Below are positions 11,310 through 20,420 of a DNA stretch of 64,000 bases, piece after piece; position 1 is the first letter of the stretch, and the number at the start of each line of letters is the position of its first letter. The position numbers were made by a program, and so were the translations under genes. The stretch comes from a virus: the IMG/VR virus record IMGVR_UViG_3300035564_000075, positions 1-64,000 of that record. One strand, given 5' to 3'. The notes under the pieces were generated by a model that was given only the letters and a program-made list of their open reading frames with translations, had not been told where the DNA came from and did not search any database.

Positions 11310-12996
11310 GATCTATGTGATGACGCCTGCCGAAATAGAGATATTGAAAGCAGGTGCATCCGATCCAACCATCATACTTGATTACTTCTCTCGTCGGCCA
11401 GGGCAAGACCATGGCTGGCGCTTTGACTACAACTTTACCGAAGAAGGTAAGTGGCAGAAGGAGATGTGTCAAGCATCCCAGACCTTCATCGTCTGTATTG
11501 CCGGTATTGCTACTGGCAAAACGGTCGGTGTTGGTATGGCCGCTGTTACCCATGCCATTCTCACTCCAGATTTCAAGTTCCTGAATGTGGCACGTGAAGC
11601 ATGGCAGTCACAACTGATGTACAACGCCATCCTGGAACATGCCGCAGGCACATTGCTTGAGAAACTGATCGTTGCCTCTCCTAGAAGGCCCTATCCCATG
11701 ATTGTCATTGAGTATATTGTCAATGGCATTCATATCAGATCTACTTTGGAGTTCATGTCCATAGGAGAGAAAGAAGATGCTGCAAATATATTTTCATGGC
11801 GTGGTGACTGGATCAATATTGATGAAGCTGGCCGACTTGACGACCTTGGTACGATTGTTGCGAACCTTTCAACACGTGGAACTGGTGCTACACCAGGGGG
11901 AAGGTCATATCTGGGTAGGATCTCGCTTACCACGAACCCATGGGACAATCCAGACCTATGGATTCTCTTCGACATGGCAGCGGCTGATCCGGAAAATTCG
12001 CTTGCGCTTAACATTGATACGTCTTCTAATAAGAATACTACTCAGAAACAGATCGACCAAATCATAAAGATCAACCGCATGGTGCTTGGCTCTGGAGATG
12101 TCAACAGATTCCTAACAGGAAAGCGTCCAGAGGGCAAAGGTACTTACTTCCCGAAGAATGTAGTGGATTCTTGTACATCCAGAATACTATCTACTCCAAT
12201 TGCCAATGGCATGAATGAAGGGACCCCTGAATATGAACTTCAGATCATGGGACAGTTGGGTGCATACTACTTCAAGACCCCAAGACAGAATGATAGGTTG
12301 TATTTCCTATTAGGAGATCCTGGTACTGGTGCTCCTCCAGCGCGTAATGCATTTGTAGTACAAGTCTGGGATGTAACTGATTCTGGTGAAGGCAAACCTG
12401 CATTGCTGGTGGCACAGCACTGGGGCAATGGTGGTGGACAGATAGAACCATTTGTAGAGCAGGTGATTGATTGGATAAAGTATTACAAGCCCATCTTCGC
12501 TGGTGTAGATTCTACTGGTCCACAGAAGAACACTGCTGAAATTGTTTCTCTGGATAGGATCTATGGCAAGGGTTATTCGGTAAGTGCGCTAACCCCCATG
12601 GACTTCTCCGGAGGCAAGCGTATTTCTTATTTGGGTTCTTTGCGTATAATACTAGAAGCAGGGCTAATGCTATGGCCTAGTATATGCACAGGAATCGGGA
12701 GTCAATTAAAAAACTATGATCCAGTCGTGGATAGGAATCCAAACTCAAAACTTCCGCAGGATCTTGTCGCAACTATGGCAATGGCTGCGCGTGCGATTCA
12801 TGGTCACTACGGCATCCTTGGTAAGGAAGGAAGCGATAATGACGCAGGACAAGGCACTGAGATTGTCAACCCTCGCAGATTTGATCGAAGCGAAGGTACA
12901 ACTTGGTCCGGTCGTTCCCAGAGAGACAATGCGGGACGCTCGGAGTATGACCCGAGAGCGGCGTCTGAGGAGATAGAAAGACGCATCAGATCCTAA
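11296..12996 (+). CDS. terL: terminase large subunit
   Basis: The DNA-packaging motor ATPase and nuclease. GIATGKT (residues 70-76) is the Walker A motif, WINIDEAG (about 172-179) the Walker B with catalytic glutamate, and ISLTTNPW the coupling motif. The C-terminal nuclease domain shows LLGDPGTG near 340 and FAGVDSTG near 408, supplying acidic residues. At 566 residues it has the usual length. The start is uncertain: GTG at 11296, GTG at 11317 and ATG at 11320 are all possible, the latter two using GGAAG of the overlapping gene. The stop lies in a TCCTAATAGGA palindrome, and a terminator hairpin follows. Confidence 0.93.
   Translation: MAGSKIYVMTPAEIEILKAGASDPTIILDYFSRRPGQDHGWRFDYNFTEEGKWQKEMCQASQTFIVCIAGIATGKTVGVGMAAVTHAILTPDFKFLNVAREAWQSQLMYNAILEHAAGTLLEKLIVASPRRPYPMIVIEYIVNGIHIRSTLEFMSIGEKEDAANIFSWRGDWINIDEAGRLDDLGTIVANLSTRGTGATPGGRSYLGRISLTTNPWDNPDLWILFDMAAADPENSLALNIDTSSNKNTTQKQIDQIIKINRMVLGSGDVNRFLTGKRPEGKGTYFPKNVVDSCTSRILSTPIANGMNEGTPEYELQIMGQLGAYYFKTPRQNDRLYFLLGDPGTGAPPARNAFVVQVWDVTDSGEGKPALLVAQHWGNGGGQIEPFVEQVIDWIKYYKPIFAGVDSTGPQKNTAEIVSLDRIYGKGYSVSALTPMDFSGGKRISYLGSLRIILEAGLMLWPSICTGIGSQLKNYDPVVDRNPNSKLPQDLVATMAMAARAIHGHYGILGKEGSDNDAGQGTEIVNPRRFDRSEGTTWSGRSQRDNAGRSEYDPRAASEEIERRIRS
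12305..12315. repeat. TCCTANTAGGA palindrome (T centre)
   Basis: TCCTATTAGGA lies inside the terminase coding sequence, so it is not simply a stop codon plus ribosome binding site. Confidence 0.8.
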
Positions 12997-13001
12997 TAGG
13001 A
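12991..13001. repeat. TCCTANTAGGA palindrome (A centre)
   Basis: TCCTAATAGGA includes the terminase stop codon. No gene starts close downstream, so its AGGA is not used as a ribosome binding site here. Confidence 0.8.
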
Positions 13002-13027
13002 ATCCGTATTTCGCCTGAAAAGTGTAG

Positions 13028-13033
13028 TATAAT
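13028..13033 (+). promoter_or_regulatory. possible -10 box before the portal gene
   Basis: A perfect TATAAT without a recognisable -35 box, lying just before the terminator hairpin at 13056. If used, transcripts would meet that hairpin before the portal gene. Confidence 0.25.
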
Positions 13034-13055
13034 AGTGTAGTTCCAAAAATATCAT

Positions 13056-13092
13056 AATAGACTATATGGAGACTTCCGTATAGTCTATTTTT
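13056..13092 (+). terminator. intrinsic terminator between terminase and portal
   Basis: AATAGACTATA (13056-13066) pairs with TATAGTCTATT (13079-13089), extended by GGA/TCC around a GACT loop, and is followed by a T-run. It should end, or partly attenuate, the terminase transcript before the head genes. Confidence 0.8.
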
Positions 13093-13110
13093 GTTAGTTT
13101 ACAGGGAATT

Positions 13111-14865
13111 ATGTTCAATTCGCTTGGAAACACCGTTGATAGTTCTCTAAAAGTAGTTGTTGACATCATTTCTCCGTTTTCGCTGTCCAACCTGCCGAAC
13201 TTTCCCTATATTAGGTACATGGCGCAGTTGGATGCCTATCGAGAACTGGAGTCATGGTATCTTGGCACAATTCTGAATGTTGAAGTCCTGGACAAGGCTT
13301 CTGGCAAGAAGTTCGATCGTTATCCCCTAAAGATAAATCCTATTAGAAATACGTGTGAACTTCATGCAACCACGCTGATGGGTAAGCCAGCTAGTAGTAT
13401 TCAAGATGGTGGCGCACCGATCAGTTTTGTGTGCCAGCCCAACACTCCAGATGAACAGAAGGCCAGGATAGAGGCAGCACTCAAGCAAGTATGGATTGAT
13501 AACCAAGGTTCCGCCCTATTCGCATCCAACGCACTCATATCACAGTATCTTGGCGGTTGTGTATTTGAGGCAATGTGGTTGCCAGAGGATCAGAGAATCA
13601 GGATCACCAATCCCAACCCTAAGGAGTTCATTGGAATTCCCGATGGTGCTGATTACTGGCATTTGCGTGAGGCATGGGTAGTAAAGGAACTGAACCGTAT
13701 TGACCTTATTCAGTATGGTTTCGATCCAGACTTGAAGGACAACAGATGGCATTATATTGAGCACTGGACCCCTGAAGATTATGGCGCATCCATAAATGCA
13801 AAGCCACTTCAGGTAGGTGGTGAGCTAACTCAGGGAGACAATCCTTTCAAGCTGGTACCGTTTGTTTATATTCCACATATCAGAAACTGGTCATTTTATG
13901 GCGATGCCGTAATTACAGATTCTGTGCGTGGCTTGATCCGTGAGCTCAACTTGCGTTGGGCAGACATTGGTGATGCTGTATCTGAAGATGCACATGGTTA
14001 TATCTTCATTCGTAACGTGCGTCAGCAGATCAAACTGGAGAACGTTGGTGATGGTAGACCGCTGTACAACCTGGGAAGCACTACTGGCATTGGTAGCAAT
14101 GAAGCGAATCCAGAGATGATAGCGGTAAAGCCAACCTTTGCATCTGATGTGATGATCAAACTTGGCGATAAGCTGTATGAACTGTATCGCCACGAAGTAC
14201 ATCACCCTGCAGTTGCAGATGGTCAAGATGAAGGATCTCAGCGCTCTGCACAGACTATCTCCACTAGGATGAGTCCTTTGACTGACCACATTGAGATGGA
14301 GCGTATGTTCTGGACAGCAGGACTACAGCGCTTCTCACACATCTTGCTTGTTATGATGGAAGAGAAGGGACTGTATGGAATCAAGAAAGGCGATTCTAAC
14401 ATTACAGTCAGCCTACAGTGGCAACCAATGCTTGGCAAGGATCGTACACAGCTTGTAGCTGAAGTTGTACAGCGTGCCGGTGTCAATCTCGGTTCTATGG
14501 AACTTCTACTCAAGATTCTTGGTGATGTTGAGAATCCTGAAGAGGAAGTTGAGAAGATCATGGAAGAGATGCAGAGGATGAATGCCATCAACATGCCTTT
14601 CCAGCAACCTGGAGAGGGTGACGACAATGGCGACAATTCGGATGACAAAAGTGGCAAAGGTGGTAAACCATCCAAGGCCATTCAGCCAAAGACGCCACGC
14701 AACTTCAAGAAGTTAGCTCCCAAAGCAAAGCCAGGAGAGCAAACAACCGGATCAGGAGAACCAGACCAGATGAAACCAGCCCATGTGCAAGACACAACGG
14801 GCATGGGGGGCGGTGGATATGGCCTAGTTGGTACTGATATGGGTCCTGGGCAAACAGGAGTATAA
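13111..14865 (+). CDS. portal protein
   Basis: A 584-residue protein placed between the large terminase and the scaffold/capsid genes. Length, position and composition match SPP1 gp6-like portal proteins, which form the dodecameric ring for DNA entry and tail attachment. Features include an N-terminal helical region, a mixed core with NLRWADIGDAVSEDAHG, and a disordered, lysine-, glycine- and proline-rich C-terminus from about residue 500. The start at 13111 has AGGGAATT upstream. Assignment rests mostly on order and overall character. Confidence 0.85.
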   Translation: MFNSLGNTVDSSLKVVVDIISPFSLSNLPNFPYIRYMAQLDAYRELESWYLGTILNVEVLDKASGKKFDRYPLKINPIRNTCELHATTLMGKPASSIQDGGAPISFVCQPNTPDEQKARIEAALKQVWIDNQGSALFASNALISQYLGGCVFEAMWLPEDQRIRITNPNPKEFIGIPDGADYWHLREAWVVKELNRIDLIQYGFDPDLKDNRWHYIEHWTPEDYGASINAKPLQVGGELTQGDNPFKLVPFVYIPHIRNWSFYGDAVITDSVRGLIRELNLRWADIGDAVSEDAHGYIFIRNVRQQIKLENVGDGRPLYNLGSTTGIGSNEANPEMIAVKPTFASDVMIKLGDKLYELYRHEVHHPAVADGQDEGSQRSAQTISTRMSPLTDHIEMERMFWTAGLQRFSHILLVMMEEKGLYGIKKGDSNITVSLQWQPMLGKDRTQLVAEVVQRAGVNLGSMELLLKILGDVENPEEEVEKIMEEMQRMNAINMPFQQPGEGDDNGDNSDDKSGKGGKPSKAIQPKTPRNFKKLAPKAKPGEQTTGSGEPDQMKPAHVQDTTGMGGGGYGLVGTDMGPGQTGV

Positions 14866-14867
14866 CC

Positions 14868-15089
14868 ATGGCAGCGAAAGTTGACAAAGGCGATCGTGAG
14901 AAATACTCTGCGACAGACGATGGCCGTTTCCCAATCAAGAACAAGTCGCAGGCTAGAAGTGCCCTACGCCTTCGTGGGAAGGCTGGCAGTAAAGAAGCTC
15001 GTCGTGCAATTATCCGTCGCGCAGCTAAGTTCCTACCGGCAGCGGCCCACGCCGCAATGGTAGAGGACAAGAAAGCTGGTAAAGTCTAA
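14868..15089 (+). CDS. small basic head-gene protein
   Basis: A 73-residue lysine- and arginine-rich protein starting two bases after the portal stop. The pattern YSATDDGRFPIKNKSQARSA then AIIRRAAKFLP resembles a small domain that is often found with or fused to prohead proteases in phage head operons (DUF6582-like, from memory). Here it stands alone with no protease domain. It may help head assembly or bind DNA in the head. Confidence 0.6.
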   Translation: MAAKVDKGDREKYSATDDGRFPIKNKSQARSALRLRGKAGSKEARRAIIRRAAKFLPAAAHAAMVEDKKAGKV

Positions 15090-15103
15090 ATAGGAGATTC
15101 AAC

Positions 15104-15823
15104 ATGTTTGACAATAAACGCATGTCCCCTGGTGGTACCTCTGGCGGCAACTTTGGAAACGAAGGAACCAATGGAGCAGGAAACCAGCAGGACCCAGATT
15201 ACAAGAAACTATATGAAGAACTGCTAAAGAAATCAGAAAAGCTGATCGACCCTAGTGATTACGATGTGTCGAAAGACAAGCGTTACACTGGATTGATGCA
15301 GACCCTGCAGAAAACGCAGGATGATAAGAAGGCGATAGCAGACCAGTTTGATGACCTACAGACACAGTTCAAGACTGTCAAGAGTGAACATGAAAGCGCC
15401 ACCCAATCAGTATCAACGCTTCAATCACAAATTGATGCGCTCGAAATAGAGAAGGAAACCCTTTCAGTAAAAAGCGCTCGTGCCGATCTTATTATGAAGG
15501 AATTCCCACAGCTTGCTGGATTTGAGGCTGATGGACTTCTTCCAGAGACTGGTCCCGATGAAGGAGAAGAGGCACTCAAGAAATTGTTTACTTCATTCTC
15601 TGCAAAGCTTGGTTCTGTCAAAGAACAGGCCAAGACTGACTTCGGAAAAGGTGGTCTGCCAGGAAGCGCTGGTGCCGGTGGAGAAAACAACACAAACAAG
15701 ACAGCTACCGCAAAGGTAGAGTACGATCTTGCCGTTGCTGCTTCTCTTAAGGGCGATCAGACCGAATATCGTAAGCACTACGATAACTACTTGAACCTGT
15801 CAAAACCGACAGGACAAGCATAA
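15104..15823 (+). CDS. capsid scaffold protein
   Basis: A 239-residue protein directly before the major capsid gene. Its middle (about 25-125) is a long charged coiled coil, with glycine/asparagine-rich, flexible ends and a glycine-rich linker near 190. That build, with position, is typical of scaffolding proteins that guide capsid assembly and leave or are degraded before packaging. A ribosome binding site AGGAGA lies before the ATG. No protease is visible nearby. Confidence 0.8.
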   Translation: MFDNKRMSPGGTSGGNFGNEGTNGAGNQQDPDYKKLYEELLKKSEKLIDPSDYDVSKDKRYTGLMQTLQKTQDDKKAIADQFDDLQTQFKTVKSEHESATQSVSTLQSQIDALEIEKETLSVKSARADLIMKEFPQLAGFEADGLLPETGPDEGEEALKKLFTSFSAKLGSVKEQAKTDFGKGGLPGSAGAGGENNTNKTATAKVEYDLAVAASLKGDQTEYRKHYDNYLNLSKPTGQA

Positions 15824-15844
15824 CATTAATCATGGAGAGCAATT

Positions 15845-17272
15845 ATGGCTTTTGAAGATTTTTATAACATGAACCCAGTTGCAGTAATTGACCAGAACCT
15901 CTGGACTGACAAAGTACCCGAGATTCTGATGCAGTTCCAAACTGGTCCGAGCATCTATACCCCCCTTATCGATTGGATGGATAGATCTCAGCAGACTGGT
16001 GCACAATTCAGCCAGTTCTTCGAGGTATTGGAAGGTGATGTGAACTTTGACGAGATTGCAATCACCGCCGAATACATTCCTCAACCCGCAGGGGTTGATT
16101 CCAGAATGCGTCAGCTAACCGTAGCACGTTACGGCGATAAGGTACAGCTACACGAGAGCGAGAACATCTTCCAGATGTGGCGCGCAAGTGGTGGTCGTGA
16201 TTGGCGTCCTTTGCTACGTGGTGTTCTGGGCAATAACGTAAAGCGCAAGATCGAACTCCTAAGCCGCAATGCCTATCTGCGTGGCCCTAAGAACTACTGG
16301 ACCTTTGCAAATGGCAAGACCTGCTTCCAGGATCTTGGTGAGAATGACACCTTCGCTCTTGATGCTGTAAACGCATGGAACCTACGTCTTGGTAACTTGG
16401 GTAGCCCCGTTATTCCTGGTGTTGAAGCGACCGTCAAGTTGGCTATGCTTCCTCCTGGTGCTATCTATGACTTCTTCGCTACTCTAGCGAATGCAAGCAA
16501 GAACGAAGCTTCTATGTGGCGTGATAGCTTCATCTATGGTGGTGAGCGTCTTCGTTACGAAATTGGTATGTTCAAGAACGTCCGTTTCGTGGAGCACCCG
16601 AACGATCACTATGGTGTGAACAACGCTGTGCTATATAACGCCGGTAAGGTGTTCTATCAGTATGGTGTTTCTGCAGCTATCAATGCTGGTGATGGTGCTC
16701 CTGATCCTACAACCAGTTCCGTAGATGGTACTTGGTATGTTGGTCAGAAGGGTGCTACGCACTTTGTTCAGTTGAGCGCAGATCCTACCGGACTTGCTCT
16801 CAACGATATGGTATCTATCCATATTGCAAAGCAGAGTGATAGCACATACTTCGACACTGATGCTCCTGATTTCCTAGCAGGAACCACCATTGTTCGTCGT
16901 GTCATCGCAATCGACCACACCAACTATCGTGTTAGCTTCGATCGTCCTATTATGTCACCGTTCACTACTTCATTCTCCGGAACTCCTAAGACCTCTGGTG
17001 GCCCTGCCACGATCTATGCATTCGTGACCTCAGGACAGCACATTGGTTTTGGTCTGGTACTTGGTAGCCGTGGTGGTATCATGGGCAACGTGAACCGTCC
17101 TCTACGCTTCTACGAACCACGTCCTGTGGATGATTTCGATAGCGTATGGCGCTATGTCTGGGACATTGTGGCCGGATACAACATCTGGGAACCACACATG
17201 TTCGAGTCTCACTTCTTTGCTGTAAGCCTACCTAAGCCTGGTGGTGTTATTAGCCCCGCTTCTGTTAGCTAA
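15845..17272 (+). CDS. major capsid protein
   Basis: A 475-residue protein after the scaffold gene with a strong GGAGAGC ribosome binding site. The N-terminal part (FDEIAITAEYIPQPAGVDS, then RYGDKVQLHESE) and predicted mixed alpha/beta core fit the HK97-fold capsid families of the N4-gp56 type. A loop-rich insertion (about 285-330) may be a surface domain. It should form the shell of the head. Family name is from pattern memory; position makes the role secure. Confidence 0.85.
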   Translation: MAFEDFYNMNPVAVIDQNLWTDKVPEILMQFQTGPSIYTPLIDWMDRSQQTGAQFSQFFEVLEGDVNFDEIAITAEYIPQPAGVDSRMRQLTVARYGDKVQLHESENIFQMWRASGGRDWRPLLRGVLGNNVKRKIELLSRNAYLRGPKNYWTFANGKTCFQDLGENDTFALDAVNAWNLRLGNLGSPVIPGVEATVKLAMLPPGAIYDFFATLANASKNEASMWRDSFIYGGERLRYEIGMFKNVRFVEHPNDHYGVNNAVLYNAGKVFYQYGVSAAINAGDGAPDPTTSSVDGTWYVGQKGATHFVQLSADPTGLALNDMVSIHIAKQSDSTYFDTDAPDFLAGTTIVRRVIAIDHTNYRVSFDRPIMSPFTTSFSGTPKTSGGPATIYAFVTSGQHIGFGLVLGSRGGIMGNVNRPLRFYEPRPVDDFDSVWRYVWDIVAGYNIWEPHMFESHFFAVSLPKPGGVISPASVS

Positions 17273-17299
17273 TATGGTTGATCGTGCAGTGAGGACAGC

Positions 17300-17989
17300 A
17301 TGGACTATGCTACGCTGAAGGAAAGAATAGTTAGAGTATTGGGAGATAATGTAACTGGAGGATCGGTCGTAAGTGGCCCCTCTACACCAGTTGCAGGTAC
17401 CCTATATACTGCCGAACTTCTTGCTGATGGCGTGAATGCTGCCCTCATTGCACTAACCACAAGGCAATGGAAAAACTCATTCGTTGACGTTGCAGGAGAT
17501 GCTACAACCTATACTGCTGATGTCCCCGATGGTTTGTTAGAGATTGAAGGTATCTACGATGAGTATTACAAGCAGTTTGTCCCACGTGTGAACTTCCTAG
17601 TGAATGGCACACAATTCAATACCTGGGTCAACTCTTGGTATATCTCACCCACTGGAACTATAAGGTTCCTGAATGCAATAAAGGCTGGCGTGCGCATCTT
17701 TTACAGCACTTATTGGACAGTACCCTCAGACGATGATGACGATTTGGAGACACCAAACTTCTGTGACAATGCTCTGGTTTATTACGCTGCGTCACACTGT
17801 GCTCTTTCTAAGGCCAGTCAGTCAGCATCTATCCGCCAATTCAATACTAAAGTAGATTCCGGTACTCCCGAGCAGAATCCTCTCGAACAAATGTCCATTC
17901 AGTTTATCAAGAGATTTGAGAGAGAGATGTCTATTATGCCGATGATGTTTCACAACAATGTAGAAGCCCGTACAGGAGCGTCACGCTAA
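17300..17989 (+). CDS. head-tail connector (adaptor) protein
   Basis: A 229-residue protein following the major capsid gene. It starts with a helical segment MDYATLKERIVRVLG, as many adaptor proteins do, with a beta-rich middle and a helical end. The order capsid, this gene, tail completion, tail tube fits an adaptor that docks under the portal. Its stop overlaps the next start (TAATG). Confidence 0.65.
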   Translation: MDYATLKERIVRVLGDNVTGGSVVSGPSTPVAGTLYTAELLADGVNAALIALTTRQWKNSFVDVAGDATTYTADVPDGLLEIEGIYDEYYKQFVPRVNFLVNGTQFNTWVNSWYISPTGTIRFLNAIKAGVRIFYSTYWTVPSDDDDDLETPNFCDNALVYYAASHCALSKASQSASIRQFNTKVDSGTPEQNPLEQMSIQFIKRFEREMSIMPMMFHNNVEARTGASR

Positions 17990-18528
17990 TGGCACAAATT
18001 ATCAACATGATTCTTGACACAGTTGTTACGTCTTTGCAGAAGACCATGGCAGACGACATTGAAGACCTCAACACAAAGGCGACACTTGTCAAAAAAGGAC
18101 TTTTACAAGTAAACAAGATCCAGAACTATATCGAGATTGGAGTGATTGGCGGTAATCACGAAGATCCTGAGTATAAGGATGGGATTGTTACCCTTGCACG
18201 CTTGCCAGATATGGCAATGACGATTCCTGCAAGGGAAATAGGTGGAACACAGGTATGGCAGAGGCGCTTTATGGCTATGTTGGAGATTTACTACATTCTC
18301 CAGCAACACACCGAAACTGAAGCCTTTAGATATGCCTATGAAGTACTGGGAAGACTGATGAGCAATATCGAGACAATCGATGTTGCAGGACAGACAGATG
18401 ACTTTGGAGAGACTTCAATAAGCCACCCCTACGTTTATGAAGACACATTCTTTGAAAGTGGTGGCCCCCCACAGAGTTATATCTTTCGTGGAAGTATAGG
18501 ATTTACAGTATTTACTGAACGTCCGTAA
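17989..18528 (+). CDS. tail completion / tail terminator protein
   Basis: A 179-residue protein translationally coupled to the adaptor. It begins with a helical region (MILDTVVTSLQKTMADDIED) followed by beta strands, the common layout of neck or tail-terminator proteins such as lambda gpU/gpZ analogues. It lies directly before the tail tube gene. Assignment is by position and size. Confidence 0.6.
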   Translation: MAQIINMILDTVVTSLQKTMADDIEDLNTKATLVKKGLLQVNKIQNYIEIGVIGGNHEDPEYKDGIVTLARLPDMAMTIPAREIGGTQVWQRRFMAMLEIYYILQQHTETEAFRYAYEVLGRLMSNIETIDVAGQTDDFGETSISHPYVYEDTFFESGGPPQSYIFRGSIGFTVFTERP

Positions 18529-18552
18529 GATTCGTTATTATAGGAGGCTTTA

Positions 18553-19647
18553 ATGGCCGTTACTGCTCAAGCAGGTATCATTGGTTTTGGTCCACAGGCT
18601 GCAAAAGGTTCACCTGCCCTTTCCATCTATCGTCACCGCGCTACTATGGTTGACATTGATGTTGCAGACGATGTGCGCGAAGGCCCACCAGAAGTTGGTG
18701 GACTGGCTGTGCCTACATTCCCTTATAAGGGTGGTCCCGTTGTGGCGGGAGGCTTTACCATCCAACCCCGCCTGGAAGATACTCTAGGATGGTTGCTATA
18801 CGGTATCATGGGTGCTACTAGCACTACCCCTGATGCAGAAAGTGGCGCTTATCTAAACTCATTCAAACTTGCAACCGATTCTGGTTATGTACCGTGGATG
18901 ACAATCCGCAAGTACGTTCCTCAGAATAACGGCGATCCCGAGACTGATATGGGACAGCAATTCAACGACTGCAAGCTAGTTGGCATGACTATGACTCTGC
19001 CGAATGATGGCCCTATCTCTTCTCGTGTCGATGCAATTGGTCGTACCTTTGATCTAGTTCCTTATCCGTTTAGCCTAACATCTGGTCCTAGTGGATCTCC
19101 TGGTGCTGTAGATGGCCCATGGGAATGGGCTAATACAATGGAACCATGGCACTCTATTCCAGTTGGTGTTCAGACTGGTGGTTTCATTAAGATCGGCGGT
19201 GACACTCTTCCAGTAGTTGCCGCACAGGTTGGTTTCCAGAACGTGCCTCTTGACCTACGTCAGGAGCGTGTGTATGGCGACCCATTCCTTGAGGATGTTA
19301 CTGTCGTTCAGCGTCGTTTGACCTTCGACCTCACTGTAAAGTATACCAACCCAGAACTGTACAAGTTGGTTCTGACTGGTACCAAGACAGGCACTGAATG
19401 GAGTGGACAACCACACACTGGCGCTCTGGATATTATGGCTATCTCAGCTAGCAAGATGACTGGCCTACTCAACCCATGGAGTCTGGAGATTACGAGCGAT
19501 GAAGTTATGATGACGCAGGTGGGTGGTATCACACTTGCTGGTAATCAGGCTATCTTGCTTCGTTTCTCTGGCGTTGCTCTTGAAGCAACCAACTATGCTA
19601 CGTTTATCTTGAAGAATAAGGTAAATGGGTATACTTGGCCTGCATAA
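18553..19647 (+). CDS. major tail tube protein
   Basis: A 364-residue beta-rich protein with a strong GGAGG ribosome binding site and the position of a tail tube gene (before the chaperone pair and tape measure). FTIQPRLEDTLGWLLYGIMG near residue 75 and repeated strand pairs fit Phage_TTP-type proteins. The length suggests two tube-like domains or an added surface domain. A stable hairpin after the stop may protect or limit its message. Confidence 0.82.
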   Translation: MAVTAQAGIIGFGPQAAKGSPALSIYRHRATMVDIDVADDVREGPPEVGGLAVPTFPYKGGPVVAGGFTIQPRLEDTLGWLLYGIMGATSTTPDAESGAYLNSFKLATDSGYVPWMTIRKYVPQNNGDPETDMGQQFNDCKLVGMTMTLPNDGPISSRVDAIGRTFDLVPYPFSLTSGPSGSPGAVDGPWEWANTMEPWHSIPVGVQTGGFIKIGGDTLPVVAAQVGFQNVPLDLRQERVYGDPFLEDVTVVQRRLTFDLTVKYTNPELYKLVLTGTKTGTEWSGQPHTGALDIMAISASKMTGLLNPWSLEITSDEVMMTQVGGITLAGNQAILLRFSGVALEATNYATFILKNKVNGYTWPA

Positions 19648-19655
19648 ACCCAATA

Positions 19656-19679
19656 GGAGGGGTGTGAAAGCACCCCTCC
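19656..19679 (+). other. hairpin after the tail tube gene
   Basis: GGAGGGGTG (19656-19664) and CACCCCTCC (19671-19679) form a perfect nine-base-pair stem with loop TGAAAG. No T-run follows. It may stabilise the abundant tube transcript or reduce read-through into the tape measure. Confidence 0.65.
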
Positions 19680-19684
19680 ACAAT

Positions 19685-19695
19685 TCCTAATAGGA
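19685..19695. repeat. TCCTANTAGGA palindrome (A centre)
   Basis: TCCTAATAGGA immediately before the tail chaperone gene; its AGGAG is the ribosome binding site. Confidence 0.8.
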
Positions 19696-19704
19696 GAACA
19701 TAAC

Positions 19705-20136
19705 ATGTCTTTCAAACTATCCACACCCCTTGTTACAGAATTTTCCCTTGCCGAAGTTGACAAGAAGATGGGACTGGAGGAATCTCCGGACCCAACCATG
19801 ATCACCATCAGGCAGGCTGCAACGGGAGAGAACGAGGAAAGGAACAACCTATTTTCCCGTTTTCAAAGAGAGTACACTCCTGATACAGTAAAAGTAACGC
19901 AGGACATCAGCTTCGATGCCGTTAGAAGGAAAGAGGTTTTCTTGACTCTGGCAGCATGCAATATTATGGATGTTGATGGCAGGCCCCTATTTGTATTCAA
20001 GGACGGTCGTCTGCAAGATGAGAAATTGTTTACTAAGGCTTGGTCAAAACTGCCCCCTCTGTATGCAGAAGCTATTCACGAAAAAGTACTCGAAGTGAAT
20101 GTAATGTGGAAGGCAGATGTGGGGGAAGGCTCCTAA
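19705..20136 (+). CDS. tail assembly chaperone, short form (G-like)
   Basis: A 143-residue protein between the tail tube and tape measure genes, where lambda-like siphophages encode the G/GT chaperones that wrap the tape measure during tail assembly. It starts at an ATG with AGGAG upstream. Near the 3' end a run of five G followed by AA offers a -1 frameshift into the next open frame, giving a longer GT-like form. The two in-frame stops TAA TAG end the short form. Confidence 0.8.
   Translation: MSFKLSTPLVTEFSLAEVDKKMGLEESPDPTMITIRQAATGENEERNNLFSRFQREYTPDTVKVTQDISFDAVRRKEVFLTLAACNIMDVDGRPLFVFKDGRLQDEKLFTKAWSKLPPLYAEAIHEKVLEVNVMWKADVGEGS
20121..20127 (+). promoter_or_regulatory. probable -1 ribosomal frameshift site GGGGGAA
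   Basis: Zero-frame codons are GTG GGG GAA. The P-site GGG re-pairs perfectly after a -1 slip; the A-site pairs less well. The -1 frame is open from well before the site to 20420, and the zero frame stops three codons later. Tail chaperone genes in many siphophages use such a shift. Confidence 0.65.
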
Positions 20137-20420
20137 TAGAGAAATTAGACAAATTGAGAACTGCGCTTCAGAACTACTTTGGCATGCTGAATGAGATCAA
20201 GAATAAACTCAAGCCAGAGACAGTCTACGAGAAGCCCGATGTTCTTGAGATTATAGAAATTTGTAGAGACATGGGTATACCTAGGGTGGACGCAGATTAC
20301 GAGCACCAGCCATATATCTGGACGCTCGAATTCCGCACAGCTATCCAGGAAGAGGCGCTATGGAAGAACCTGAATGCCATGGCTGCACAAAGTGGAGCGT
20401 CAACCAATGCCTCCGTATAA
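20121..20420 (+). CDS. tail assembly chaperone frameshift extension (T-like part)
   Basis: Read in the -1 frame after the slip at 20121-20127, this adds about 98 residues (LIEKLDKLRTALQNYF onwards) to the short chaperone, for a fusion of about 238 residues. The extension is helical and charged, as in T domains that contact the tape measure. It has no ribosome binding site and no good start of its own, which supports the frameshift reading. It ends 14 bases after the tape measure start. Confidence 0.7.
   Translation, partial: GGRLLIEKLDKLRTALQNYFGMLNEIKNKLKPETVYEKPDVLEIIEICRDMGIPRVDADYEHQPYIWTLEFRTAIQEEALWKNLNAMAAQSGASTNASV

Noticed and set aside
13111-17272. Prohead protease within the head operon
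   Set aside because: No serine-histidine protease motif is seen in any gene between portal and capsid; the 73-residue basic protein only resembles a domain that sometimes accompanies proteases.
20040-20120. Independent gene starting at 20040 in the second chaperone frame
   Set aside because: This part only shadows the first chaperone frame and lacks a ribosome binding site; frameshifting explains the open frame better.
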